64,000 nt of DNA, from assembly GCA_965247635.1 (NCBI GenBank), contig CBDFHJ010000007.1:356034-420033 (forward strand), written 5' to 3'. The stretch is from CBDFHJ01 sp965247635 (lineage in GTDB: Bacteria; Chloroflexota; Dehalococcoidia; Lucifugimonadales; Australimonadaceae). Both the position numbers and the translations under genes were made by a program. The notes under the pieces are model-generated. The model was not told the DNA's origin. It saw only the letters and a program-made list of their open reading frames with translations, and did not search any database. Shown in pieces: positions 34,885-43,913 of this stretch (the stretch's first letter is position 1; each line of letters opens with the position of its first letter).

Positions 34885-36084
34885 TTAGCCAAGAGCCGCG
34901 CTGGATGGACTCTGCACGAACTGCTTCCTGCCCCATGACCAGAGTCCTAGTACGATGGCGGCAGCACCGGTAGTGACTAGCAGAACGGCTCCCACAAGCG
35001 GGTGGGGCCCATGCGCTGGATGACCAAACCCTGGCGTAATGATTCCGTGGTATAGCTTCGGCGCGTCAATGGACGCCAACTCGATAGCGCCGTGAGCGGG
35101 AAGCAAGACGGGAATCCCCATGTTATCGAGTACGGAGCCGATTGAGACCTCTGCGACGACAAGAACTATTCCAGCTATGACCGCGATGCGCGCGGAGCGA
35201 ACAATGACTCCCAAGCTCACACCGACGGTGGTCCACGCGAAGCCTGCCAACCCAATGCCGACCACTGCAATCGTCAGGTTCCAAGTCGAGTTGTCCGTAA
35301 TGGGATGTTTCATGGTCAGGAATTGGGGGATGATGGAGCCTGCCAGCAGCGCCAGCCCGACGGACGCGGCTGCCATGAGAGTCCACAAGAAGATAGGCGC
35401 CAGGAAGTACGGGGCAAGCGCCCATCGCCGGTTTACTGCGCTATCGACTTCGCTTCTTGCGGCTCTTGACGATAGCGCAGCCCGACCGCTTACGACCCCA
35501 AGAACGACGGCGAAAAGCGCTCCTGCTGTAACCATAGTTTGAGCAACCATTTGGATGGAGTTAGGCGCATGAAATATAGAGAAAAACCCGATGCCCCTAT
35601 CCCATCTCTGAATCTCCCACTCTCTCCACTCCTTGGCATGCTCTGTTGTCAACTGGCCCGCTGCCAACTGCTCCTTTACGCGTGCGTCCACATGGTCAAC
35701 ATACTGCTTAAAAGTATCGTACTTGACGGCAGGATTGTGCCCGGACATCTCATTTACCGAGCGCGGCGTGTTAGCATATGCCAACCCCAAAAGGATTATG
35801 GGAATCAGCATGACAACTAGATAGAGCCACCTTCTACGAGGCTCCAGAATCGTCCTGAACATGGTCGTCAGCATTGTCCACACTTCGGCTCCTTCCATAC
35901 GTTCTCTGAACGATGACCGCACGAGGTCGAAGATCATCTGCACCCAGACCACCAGCGTCCTCAGTCCACCGCCATCGCGCCGCATGCAATCCCGAAAGAG
36001 CTGGACCATCAGCTCTCCATATTCGCGCCGGTGCTCCTTTGGGTAGGCCACAAGCAGCGCTCGGTACATCCTCTCGGGGAGCAT
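34885..36084 (-). CDS. ABC-type permease-like membrane protein with N-terminal Acidobacterial-permease motif
   Basis: The 399-residue protein starts with a soluble stretch, MYRALLVAYPKEHRREYGELMVQLFRD, known from permeases that sit beside PadR regulators. Six or so transmembrane segments follow (near residues 85, 185, 225, 265, 300 and 370). No FtsX/MacB core is obvious, so it may be a reduced member. Its ATG lies one base after the PadR stop, so the two are co-translated. Confidence 0.65.
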   Translation of the reverse strand: MLPERMYRALLVAYPKEHRREYGELMVQLFRDCMRRDGGGLRTLVVWVQMIFDLVRSSFRERMEGAEVWTMLTTMFRTILEPRRRWLYLVVMLIPIILLGLAYANTPRSVNEMSGHNPAVKYDTFKQYVDHVDARVKEQLAAGQLTTEHAKEWREWEIQRWDRGIGFFSIFHAPNSIQMVAQTMVTAGALFAVVLGVVSGRAALSSRAARSEVDSAVNRRWALAPYFLAPIFLWTLMAAASVGLALLAGSIIPQFLTMKHPITDNSTWNLTIAVVGIGLAGFAWTTVGVSLGVIVRSARIAVIAGIVLVVAEVSIGSVLDNMGIPVLLPAHGAIELASIDAPKLYHGIITPGFGHPAHGPHPLVGAVLLVTTGAAAIVLGLWSWGRKQFVQSPSSAALG

Positions 36085-36085
36085 C

Positions 36086-36460
36086 TCAGCGGCCCTCCAA
36101 GCGGAGCTTCTGCTCTGCGATCTCCCGTCTCATCCAGGCGGTACGGGTGAGCTGCTCCATTCTGGCGACCTCGGCGTCGAGGACCTGCGCCCCTAGGCCG
36201 GTGAGCCGGTAGTAGCGGCGACGTTCATCGTCCAACTCGGGGTCGGGCCGCTCGTCGGTCTCTTCGACCAATTCCGCCTTCAACATCCGTTTGATCGTCC
36301 CATACAATGTTCCCGGACCCATCTTGACCGCTCCTTCGGTCAAGACCTCCACTTCCCTCATGATCGCGTAACCATGCTTCTCCCCGTCGGCTAAGGCCAA
36401 CAGGATGTGAAGCTGCGCGACCGGGAGAGGAAGCATACCCGTAGGAACTGGACCCAACAT
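36086..36460 (-). CDS. PadR-family transcriptional regulator
   Basis: The 124-residue protein has the PadR winged-helix pattern: HILLALADGEKHGYAIMREVE, GPGTLYGTIKRMLKAELVEE, ERRRYYRLTGLG and a C-terminal dimerisation helix (VLDAEVARMEQLTRTAW). It probably represses its own operon with the membrane protein that follows. The AT-rich stretch around 36495-36520 upstream is the likely operator region. Confidence 0.92.
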   Translation of the reverse strand: MLGPVPTGMLPLPVAQLHILLALADGEKHGYAIMREVEVLTEGAVKMGPGTLYGTIKRMLKAELVEETDERPDPELDDERRRYYRLTGLGAQVLDAEVARMEQLTRTAWMRREIAEQKLRLEGR

Positions 36461-36684
36461 TGTGAAGCGGCCTCCGTTCAGGTGTCCCCAACTATATCAC
36501 GCGCGGATATATTATTGTCAACCCCCTGGAGGTCCCTATCGGTAGAATCGCGGTGGACCGCCCCTTAATAGTGCCCCTGGGTTAGCCAATGTGTACATCA
36601 CCAGGACTCTCTGGAGATGTTGACAGCTCATGGCGCTCGTGCTAGCATTTTCTCTACCACCCCTATCGCTTCGCCGGTAGGGTC

Positions 36685-36708
36685 GAGACCGCCCTCCAAG
36701 GCGGTCTC
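36685..36708. terminator. Hairpin upstream of the NYN gene
   Basis: A 9-bp perfect stem, GAGACCGCC-loop-GGCGGTCTC, followed by TGTCTTTG. It lies just before the NYN gene start, so it may act as a leader structure or terminate upstream transcription. Confidence 0.5.
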
Positions 36709-36730
36709 TGTCTTTGTATGAGAGAAACCG

Positions 36731-37360
36731 TTGATCACCAACCTCTATATCGACGGCTTCAATCTCTACTACCGCGCCCTCAAGGACACCCCCTTCAGGT
36801 GGCTGGACCTGCGCAAGCTGGCTGAGACCCTCTTCCCCCAGGACACCATTCACCTGGTCTCCTACTTCACCGCCCTCCTCGACGCCCGACCCGACAACCC
36901 CAATCAACCCCGCCGCCAGCTGGTCTACCTGAGAGCCCTGGCGACGCTGCCTGGCACCGAGGTCCACTACGGCAGCTTCCGCTCCGGCACCAGGCGTCGC
37001 CCATTGGCAGAGCCGGAGCCAGGGCTGCCGACGCACGTCCTGGTCAGAGACTCGGAGGAGAAGGGATCGGACGTGAACCTGGCCACGCGCCTCCTGGTGG
37101 ACGGCTTCAACAGGGAGTATGAGCAGGCTGTGGTGGTGTCCAACGATGCGGATTTCGCCGGAGCGATGCGGTACGTGCGGGACGGGTTGGACCTCCGGGT
37201 CGTTCTGGTCAACCCCGACCCCAGGAGCGCCAGTCCCAGGACCCTCTCCGGCGCTGCGACCTACGTGAAACGCCTCTGGAAGAGCCACCTCAGACGGAGC
37301 CAGTTTCCCGATAGGCTCGCTGACGACATTGGCGCCATCACCAAACCGGCCGGGTGGTGA
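36731..37360 (+). CDS. NYN-domain (PIN-like) ribonuclease
   Basis: The 209-residue protein has the acidic NYN active-site pattern: YIDGFNLYYRAL at the N-terminus, EEKGSDVNLATRLLVDGF in the middle and AVVVSNDADFAGAMRYV. These Asp residues bind metal for RNA cleavage in PIN-like nucleases. The start is probably TTG 36731, since no ATG fits the fold and GAGAGAAACC precedes it. The gene is common in mobile elements. Confidence 0.82.
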   Translation: MITNLYIDGFNLYYRALKDTPFRWLDLRKLAETLFPQDTIHLVSYFTALLDARPDNPNQPRRQLVYLRALATLPGTEVHYGSFRSGTRRRPLAEPEPGLPTHVLVRDSEEKGSDVNLATRLLVDGFNREYEQAVVVSNDADFAGAMRYVRDGLDLRVVLVNPDPRSASPRTLSGAATYVKRLWKSHLRRSQFPDRLADDIGAITKPAGW

Positions 37361-37391
37361 CCTTGCCGCCCTGGCGACCCGCCCAGGGTGA

Positions 37392-37713
37392 TCAGACGCC
37401 GCAGTACCCCTGGCACTCGTTGCCGAAGCCGTCGCCTTCAGGCCCTAGCCCTACCTCATCAAGGCCCACCGCCTCGGCCAGGGGTATCCGCCGTGGATGG
37501 AGGTAGGGCTCCTTGGCGAAGGCCAGCTTGCCCCGCATGTTGGCATCGATCTCCACCGCCTCGGCGAACAGCTCCACCCACCTCTGGGGGGACTGGTAGG
37601 GGCAGCCGATGCAGGCCGAGCGCTCCAGGGGCCGGTCGTAGCGGGTCTGCCACCACTCCAGGCAGTCTTTTCTGGACATCCCAACCTCGATCAGTGGGTA
37701 GCGATTGTGTATC
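37392..37713 (-). pseudogene. PAPS-reductase-like protein, C-terminal fragment cut by IS3 copy 3
   Basis: The frame enters from the IS end and reads IHNRYPLIEVGMSRKDCLEW, then ACIGCPYQSPQRWVELF, YLHPRRIPLAEAV, and a Cys-containing end. This matches the C-terminal half of phage and plasmid PAPS-reductase-family (DndC-like) proteins with their CxxC motif. The N-terminal PP-loop half is missing. It converges on the NYN gene. Confidence 0.8.
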
Positions 37714-37756
37714 TGTTAGCAACCAGCAAAAGTGGGACACATTGGGAGCCGAGAGA

Positions 37757-38742
37757 TCAGGGGCTGGATGGAGGTCTGGCGAGCTCCCTGAGGGCCCTGT
37801 TGTAGCGTCGTCGCCGTTCGGTGGTTTGAGCCTTCACCTCCTTCCTGCGTTGTAGGATCTCTTGCCGTCTTCCCTTGAGCACGTCTGATGGTGTCACGTT
37901 GCCCAGAGCCTTGTGATAGCGCCGGTAGTTGTAGTAGCTGACGAAGGCCGCGATAGCAGCCTCAAGGTCGGCGGGCAACTCATAAGGCACCTGGTTGACG
38001 TCCCGTTTGATGGTCTGGTGGTAGCGCTCCACTTCCCGTTGGTCTGAGGGTGGAAAGGAGTTGCTAGGATGTGCTTGATGCCAACCATCCCCAGGTAGTC
38101 CCTGAATGCTCTTGAGACATAGCCTGGACCGTTGTCACTCAGCAGCCTGGTGCGGTCTGTGACTGGAACTTGGTCCATGCTGGTCGTGTCCACAGCATCC
38201 TGGACCACCTCGATGAAGGAGTCGGCCGTCATATCTTGCTGAAGCCTGTGAGCCAGGATGAAGCGGGAGTAGTCGTCCATAACGGTGACCAGGTAGTAGT
38301 AGCCCCACCCAACCACCCTGAAGTATGAGGCATCGGTGGCCCACATCTGGTGAGGTCCTGTGGTCTTGAGGTGGTACTCCTTCCCCGCGGCCAACCGCAT
38401 CTCAGGCCTCTTCACTAGGCCCTCCCTGCCCAGGATACGGTAGACGCTGGACTCTGAGACTGAGAAGCCCTGGTTGTCGGTGATCCCCGCGGCCAGCTGA
38501 CGGCAGCTCAGCTCTGGCATCTCCCTGGCTGATAACAGGACTGAGCGTTCTTCCTGAATAGTAAGACGGTTCCATGGTGGCTGATCGCCTCCTGGTCGGT
38601 CCTCAAGTCCTTGTTGGTCTTGGCGTCTGAGCCACCGGTAGTAGGTGCTCTTAGGGATGCCCAGCTCTCTGAGGACCTTTCGCTTGGGGAGGGGAGACGA
38701 GGATACTTTGGTAACTACCTCTGCCTTCTCCGGGGCGCTCAT
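37757..38742 (-). pseudogene. IS3 OrfB, one frameshift (copy 3)
   Basis: The 5' part is intact and reads LPKRKVLRELG as in copy 1. One base is lost after HPQTNGK, the same loss as in copy 2, so the catalytic Glu lies in another frame (38032-37757). The early C-run deletion of copies 2 and 4 is absent. Confidence 0.93.
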
Positions 38743-39146
38743 CCGCTGGTACCGGTGGCGTCCTGGGGCATGGGGATGGCCGTTTTTTTGAGACGGTACG
38801 CCTCCAGCGACAGATCGGCCACTAGCTCCTTGAGTTCCCCGTTCTCTCGCTTGAGTTGCCCTACCTCATGCTGAGTGGCGTCCCGAACCGAGTCACGGGT
38901 CAACCTCTCCTTGCCCGCCTCCATGAACTCTTTGGTCCACGAGTAGTAGGAGTGGGGCTTGATCCCCTCCCGCCGGCACAGGTCGTTGACTGTGACCTCG
39001 CGGCGGAAGCCCTCCAGAACAATTCGGATCTTCTCTTCGGGGGTGTACTTACGTCGGGCAGCCGCCTTCACTGTGCGGACGAAAGACCTGGTCTGCTCGC
39101 TTCGTTCCTCGGCGGCCTCTGCTTTGCTTACTTCTAATTGGGACAC
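38739..39146 (-). CDS. IS3-family transposase OrfA (copy 3)
   Basis: The 135-residue HTH and coiled-coil protein equals OrfA of copy 1 except Glu to Lys near the end (AYRLKKTAIPM). The frame is intact. Confidence 0.92.
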   Translation of the reverse strand: MSQLEVSKAEAAEERSEQTRSFVRTVKAAARRKYTPEEKIRIVLEGFRREVTVNDLCRREGIKPHSYYSWTKEFMEAGKERLTRDSVRDATQHEVGQLKRENGELKELVADLSLEAYRLKKTAIPMPQDATGTSG

Positions 39147-39257
39147 ATCTGCTCCTTTCTGTGGGTAGCTCTACCCTCATTTCAGGAGCTCACACCACCC
39201 TCCGACTCTCGGGTTTTCCTACCCTTATATGTGTCCCATTATCGCTGACGGTCTACA

Positions 39258-39422
39258 GTCATCCTCGGAGACCCGGTCCTTGCCCAGCTCCCAAACCAGG
39301 GTTCGAGCGTCGGCTCCGGCCACCTGGAAGACGGCCAGGCAGCCGATGTTGGCCAGCAGGGTGTCCTGCATGGTGCGGGAGAGGTCGGAGAGCTTGGCCA
39401 GGCTCTGGGTTGCCAGGATGAA
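39258..39422 (-). pseudogene. Internal fragment of a conjugative coupling / HerA-like ATPase
   Basis: Exactly 55 codons lie between two IS3 copies. They read FILATQSLAKLSDLSRTM and then DTLLANIGCLAVFQVAGADA and ELGKDRVSEDD. This resembles the segment around the last ATPase motifs of type IV secretion coupling proteins and HerA-like ATPases (ILA-Q-L ... N-G-VFQV-DA). Both ends are lost to the flanking IS elements. Confidence 0.6.
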
Positions 39423-39465
39423 TGTTAGCAACCAGCAAAAGTGGGACACATTGGGAGCCGAGAGA

Positions 39466-40451
39466 TCAGGGGCTGGATGGAGGTCTGGCGAGCTCCCTGA
39501 GGGCCCTGTTGTAGCGTCGTCGCCGTTCGGTGGTTTGAGCCTTCACCTCCTTCCTGCGTTGTAGGATCTCTTGCCGTCTTCCCTTGAGCACGTCTGATGG
39601 TGTCACGTTGCCCAGAGCCTTGTGATAGCGCCGGTAGTTGTAGTAGCTGACGAAGGCCGCGATAGCAGCCTCAAGGTCGGCGGGCAACTCATAAGGCACC
39701 TGGTTGACGTCCCGTTTGATGGTCTGGTGGTAGCGCTCCAGCTTCCCGTTGGTCTGAGGGTGGAAAGGAGTTGCTAGGATGTGCTTGATGCCAACCATCC
39801 CCAGGTAGTCCCTGAATGCTCTTGAGACATAGCCTGGACCGTTGTCACTCAGCAGCCTGGTGCGGTCTGTGACTGGAACTTGGTCCATGCTGGTCGTGTC
39901 CACAGCATCCTGGACCACCTCGATGAAGGAGTCGGCCGTCATATCTTGCTGAAGCCTGTGAGCCAGGATGAAGCGGGAGTAGTCGTCCATAACGGTGACC
40001 AGGTAGTAGTAGCCCCACCCAACCACCCTGAAGTATGAGGCATCGGTGGCCCACATCTGGTGAGGTCCTGTGGTCTTGCGGTGGTACTCCTTCCCCGCGG
40101 CCAACCGCATCTCAGGCCTCTTCACTAGGCCCTCCCTGCCCAGGATACGGTAGACGCTGGACTCTGAGACTGAGAAGCCCTGGTTGTCGGTGATCCCCGC
40201 GGCCAGCTGACGGCAGCTCAGCTCTGGCATCTCCCTGGCTGATAACAGGACTGAGCGTTCTTCCTGAATAGTAAGACGGTTCCATGGTGGCTGATCGCCT
40301 CCTGGTCGGTCCTCAAGTCCTTGTTGGTCTTGGCGTCTGAGCCACCGGTAGTAGGTGCTCTTAGGGATGCCCAGCTCTCTGAGGACCTTTCGCTTGGGGA
40401 GGGAGACGAGGATACTTTGGTAACTACCTCTGCCTTCTCCGGGGCGCTCAT
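39466..40451 (-). pseudogene. IS3 OrfB, one frameshift (copy 4)
   Basis: One C is lost in the early C-run, as in copy 2, so the first 77 codons (40451-40218) are out of frame with the rest. From 40230 to 39466 the frame is intact and holds all three catalytic residues, including HPQTNGKLERYHQ. Confidence 0.93.
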
Positions 40452-40855
40452 CCGCTGGTACCGGTGGCGTCCTGGGGCATGGGGATGGCCGTTTCTTTGA
40501 GACGGTACGCCTCCAGCGACAGATCGGCCACTAGCTCCTTGAGTTCCCCGTTCTCTCGCTTGAGTTGCCCTACCTCATGCTGAGTGGCGTCCCGAACCGA
40601 GTCACGGGTCAACCTCTCCTTGCCCGCCTCCATGAACTCTTTGGTCCACGAGTAGTAGGAGTGGGGCTTGATCCCCTCCCGCCGGCACAGGTCGTTGACT
40701 GTGACCTCGCGGCGGAAGCCCTCCAGAACAATTCGGATCTTCTCTTCGGGGGTGTACTTGCGTCGGGCAGCCGCCTTCACTGTGCGGACGAAAGACCTGG
40801 TCTGCTCGCTTCGTTCCTCGGCGGCCTCTGCTTTGCTTACTTCTAATTGGGACAC
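40448..40855 (-). CDS. IS3-family transposase OrfA (copy 4)
   Basis: The 135-residue protein is identical to OrfA of copy 1, with HTH and coiled coil. The frame is intact. Confidence 0.92.
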   Translation of the reverse strand: MSQLEVSKAEAAEERSEQTRSFVRTVKAAARRKYTPEEKIRIVLEGFRREVTVNDLCRREGIKPHSYYSWTKEFMEAGKERLTRDSVRDATQHEVGQLKRENGELKELVADLSLEAYRLKETAIPMPQDATGTSG

Positions 40856-40966
40856 ATCTGCTCCTTTCTGTGGGTAGCTCTACCCTCATTTCAGGAGCTC
40901 ACACCACCCTCCGACTCTCGGGTTTTCCTACCCTTATATGTGTCCCATTATCGCTGACGGTCTACA

Positions 40967-41154
40967 ACTGTGCGGACGAAAGACCTGGTCTGCTCGCTTC
41001 GTTCCTCGGCGGCCTCTGCTTTGCTTACTTCTAATTGGGACACATCTGCTCCTTTCTGTGGGTAGCTCTACCCTCATTTCAGGAGCTCACACCACCCTCC
41101 GACTCTCGGGTTTTCCTACCCTTATATGTGTCCCATTATCGCTGACGGTCTACA
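40967..41154 (-). mobile_element. IS3-family element, truncated fifth copy
   Basis: This 188-bp segment holds the orfA-side end of the same IS3 element: the terminal TGTAGACC, the leader, and the first 25 codons of orfA (41043-40967). It is cut where copy 4 abuts it. The remaining 1.35 kb of this copy is absent, consistent with a deletion starting at the end of copy 4. Confidence 0.93.
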
Positions 41155-41262
41155 TTGGACTGGAGGGAGAGGGCGCTGGAGAACATCCAGAGAGAGCGGG
41201 CACAGAGAGCCCTGCTCAGATGGGTCCGCCGGGTGTGCACCCTGGGGCTGTGGTGGAAATAG
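41155..41262 (+). pseudogene. C-terminal stump of an unknown gene
   Basis: The frame leaves the IS end and reads LDWRERALENIQRERAQR, then a Trp/Arg-rich end, stopping at TAG 41260-41262. The helical, charged composition looks coding, but I cannot name the family. It may come from the same mobile element as the other stumps. Confidence 0.4.
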
Positions 41263-41482
41263 TCGACGACAGCCCTTAGGCCTGAGTCAACTGCCTAGGA
41301 AGAGGGCTTTGTTACCCGATGGTCAGGCCACATCAACGCGGGCACACATCTCCACTGACGCTCTTTTCGCGGTCCTTGAAACTCGTGCCGATTCTGTAGC
41401 AGTAGTCACTGTATCCGCCTATGGTGGGTGGAATGTTCGCTACCCAGCTGTCGTCGTAGTCAACATCGAGGGTGGGGCGGTA

Positions 41483-42670
41483 CTAGGGCTGCTCCGCGCC
41501 ACTACCCGTTGAGCTGTCAGATTCCGAACGCCCCGGCCTGGGAGTGTCCGTTTCGGTAGGTCTGGCAACGCAACGAACGTTGCCTGGGTGATTGTCGCTT
41601 GCATGGCCCGGCGGTCCCGATGGAGCCGGGGTTGGAACTCCCTTTGGCCAGGGAGGACGCTCTATGTCATCGCACCAGGGGAGCAGGTCATCGGGGTGGG
41701 CGGCGATGTCCTCGTGGGTTGGAACACCGGAGATGGTATTCGAGACGGGAGTCGGAGTAGGCGCCAAGCCATCCCCAGTGGACAGGACTGCTGCGGCCTG
41801 GTCATGCCCAGCAACCGGTCCTGGTCCGCTCAGCGGGCCGATGACCAACCGATCTGGGGTGCCTTTGCAACCCGGGTCCGCCCAGAAGCCTCCTTGGGGA
41901 GGTTCTGTTCCCCTCGCTGCCTCTCTCCTTTCTCGCGTTGCGTCCCGCCACCCAAAGTAGTGCTCCGTGCACTCCGGAAGGAGGTTGGCATCTTTCCTCT
42001 CGATGGCGATGTCCCGATGCGCTTGCTCCGATGCGCTCCACGGGTAGTCAAGTGGGAGCTCAGAAGGGTTTGACAGGTCAAGGACCGATTCTTGGGGAGG
42101 GTATGCCGGCAGATTCGAACCCCCTAAAGCCCCAGACGTGGCGTTCTCAGCATCACCCTCTCTTCCCCATGTTAAGACTGAAAAAACAACATCGCGGGTG
42201 TGGTCATCAATTACAACTGTGTATCGAGGATCGACCGGTTTAGGGCCTGAATACCCCATCGGCAGTCTAGGCCAGTCCGGGTAGTCATGGAAGACAGCGA
42301 CCCTTACCTTCATGTTGGCCGCATGCTCCCCATTGTCGTGGCGCTGCCCGCTGAACTTGGCGCTTGCAATACGTGTGGGAAGCTCCTCAACATCAGCCAA
42401 GTTCATTCCATCCCTTACGAACTCGCGCGCAATCAACAGTGCTTGTTCGTCAGGCAGCTCCGGCGTAAAGGATGCGTTCGATAGGTCTGCAAACTGACCA
42501 CTGCGCCCCCCGGACTCTTCCAGGGAAACCGCAGATTCGCCTAATGCCACTTCATCACTGGAGTCAGCGGCCAAAATCAACGAGACGGATATGACAATGG
42601 CAACGACCAGGGGAAGACCGGCCAGGAATCCAACTACTCGTTTCTTCGCCATATCAGCAACTTCCCTCAT
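41483..42670 (-). CDS. Membrane-anchored hypothetical protein
   Basis: The 395-residue protein has an N-terminal hydrophobic anchor (FLAGLPLVVAIVISVSLIL) and an extracytoplasmic part with no family I recognise. It ends in a Pro-rich tail (PPWPKGVPTPAPSGPPGH). The start at 42670 follows GAGGAACGACCT; an upstream frame to 42703 is less likely. The stop TAG at 41483-41485 is followed in the same frame by 49 codons (41333-41482) that look coding, with PPTIGGYSDYCYRIGTSFK, like the end of a fibronectin-III domain. The gene may therefore be shortened by a nonsense mutation. Confidence 0.55.
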   Translation of the reverse strand: MREVADMAKKRVVGFLAGLPLVVAIVISVSLILAADSSDEVALGESAVSLEESGGRSGQFADLSNASFTPELPDEQALLIAREFVRDGMNLADVEELPTRIASAKFSGQRHDNGEHAANMKVRVAVFHDYPDWPRLPMGYSGPKPVDPRYTVVIDDHTRDVVFSVLTWGREGDAENATSGALGGSNLPAYPPQESVLDLSNPSELPLDYPWSASEQAHRDIAIERKDANLLPECTEHYFGWRDATRERREAARGTEPPQGGFWADPGCKGTPDRLVIGPLSGPGPVAGHDQAAAVLSTGDGLAPTPTPVSNTISGVPTHEDIAAHPDDLLPWCDDIERPPWPKGVPTPAPSGPPGHASDNHPGNVRCVARPTETDTPRPGRSESDSSTGSGAEQP

Positions 42671-42704
42671 AGGTCGTTCCTCGTTGTCCGAATGTGGTCC
42701 CACC

Positions 42705-43574
42705 TCAGCACGGTGGATCGACCGCTTCCTTTGCCTCTATGGGAGGAGGTAGACCAGGCATGAACTCGGGCACGACCCCGCTGACCACGTTTGAGTAGAC
42801 TGTGCCGCCCACCGGGGTGCAGGCATAGATGCGGTAGTAGTAGCGATCCCCAGGAGGAAGCTTGGCATCTGCCCACCGATCATATCCGCCCGGAGGCTCA
42901 TCCTGAGGCCGTAGCTCCCCGGGACGCATTGCCGCAATGGCCTCCCAGGGACCGTCCTGGGCCATAGACCGCTCCACCACCCAGTAGTCGACGTCCCATG
43001 CCACAGGCACCTCGGTCATGCCGGTCCTGTCCACCGTATCCTGGACCACCTCGATGAAGGAGTCGGAGGTCATGTTCCGCTGAAGCTTGTGGGCCAGGAT
43101 GAAGCGGGAGTAGTCGTCCATCACCGTGACCAGGTAGTAGAAGCCCCAGCCGATCACCCTGAAGTAAGAGGCGTCGGTTGCCCACATCCGGTGAGGCCTG
43201 CTGGTCTTGCGGTGGTACTCCTTGCCGGCCTTGAGCTGCATCTCGGGCGACTTGACCAGACCCTCTCTACGAAGGATGCGATAGACGGTCGACTCGGAGA
43301 CGGAGAAGCCCTTGCTGTCGGTGAGCCATGCAGCCAGCTGGCGACAGCTCAGCCCTACTGACTGCCTGGCCGCCGTAAGGACAGCCTGCTCCTCCTCGGG
43401 GCTCAGCCGGTTCCAGGGTGTAGGCCCGCCTCCCGGCCGGTCATCAAGCCTGTGCCTGTTGAGCCATCGGTAGTAGGTGCTCTTGGGAACACCAAGGTCC
43501 CTGAGCGCCTGATGTTTGGGCAGGGTGGAGGAGGCTACTGCGTCCAGGATGGTCGCCTTTTGCTCAGCGCTCAT
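42705..43574 (-). pseudogene. IS3 transposase OrfB fragment fused in frame to a fibronectin-III-like tail
   Basis: Residues 1-192 are an IS3 OrfB related to, but distinct from, the other copies (MSAEQKATILDAVASSTLPK; WATDASYFRVIGWGFYY), cut before the second catalytic Asp. Residues 193-289 are unrelated and read WDVDYWVVERSMAQDGPWEA, LPPGDRYYYRIYACTPVGG and VYSNVVSGVVPE, a fibronectin-III-like pattern. A deletion joined them without shifting the frame. Only the last few codons of orfA remain upstream (about 43574-43600). It lies 34 bases before the membrane-anchored hypothetical gene. Confidence 0.8.
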
Positions 43575-43620
43575 CCGCTGGTACCGACGCCGTCCCGACG
43601 ATGTACACGGCCCGCGGAGG

Positions 43621-43818
43621 CTAGCCGCCCCGAGCTAAGGACTCGCTCCCCATGAGCTCCAGCGCGTGCGTCGTGAAATCTCTTCTCCTCTCAAGTGGCG
43701 TTAGCCTGCCGGCAATGCAGAAATGGTCGGGGGCCATCCGGTAAGCCACCGGACCAGCCCGCCGGCGTGATGGGATGAGGAAGTCCTCGACATAGTAACG
43801 AGGGGAGTTTTTCTGCAC
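43621..43818 (-). CDS. Short hypothetical ORF
   Basis: A 65-codon frame starting GTG reads RYYVEDFLIPSRRRAGPVAY and then RLTPLERRRDFTTHALELMG. Codon use resembles its neighbours, but no ribosome site precedes it and I recognise no family. It lies divergently from the heme promoter. It could be the tail of a truncated gene. Confidence 0.25.
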   Translation of the reverse strand: MQKNSPRYYVEDFLIPSRRRAGPVAYRMAPDHFCIAGRLTPLERRRDFTTHALELMGSESLARGG

Positions 43819-43836
43819 GTCGGTAAAGAGTTAGTA

Positions 43837-43867
43837 TTGACATCGTAAATAAGTTAGTGTATACTAA
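43837..43867 (+). promoter_or_regulatory. Heme-operon promoter with overlapping operator-like palindrome
   Basis: TTGACA (43837-43842), exactly 17 bases and TATACT (43860-43865) form a near-consensus promoter in an AT-rich island. TTAGTGTATACTAA (43854-43867) is a near-palindrome covering the -10 box, and further TTAGT (43831) and ACTAA (about 43885) half-sites flank it. A metal- or heme-dependent repressor of the DtxR or Fur type would fit the genes downstream; the repressor is not identified. Confidence 0.7.
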
Positions 43868-43913
43868 TCATATTATTCGTATGTACTAACTACTGAGCTT
43901 GCGGAGAGCCGGA

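Larger units (their letters stand above)
37714..39257 (-). mobile_element. IS3-family element, copy 3 (1544 bp)
   Basis: Both ends are intact (TGTTAGCAACC at 37714 and TGTAGACC on the other strand at 39257). One base is missing relative to copy 1. Outside bases (GTGTATC and GTCATCC) are not a duplication. It separates a PAPS-reductase-like stump from a coupling-ATPase fragment. Confidence 0.95.
39423..40966 (-). mobile_element. IS3-family element, copy 4 (1544 bp)
   Basis: Both ends are intact. One base is missing relative to copy 1. The right end touches the interior of a fifth, truncated copy at 40967 with no spacer. No target duplication is present. Confidence 0.95.
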
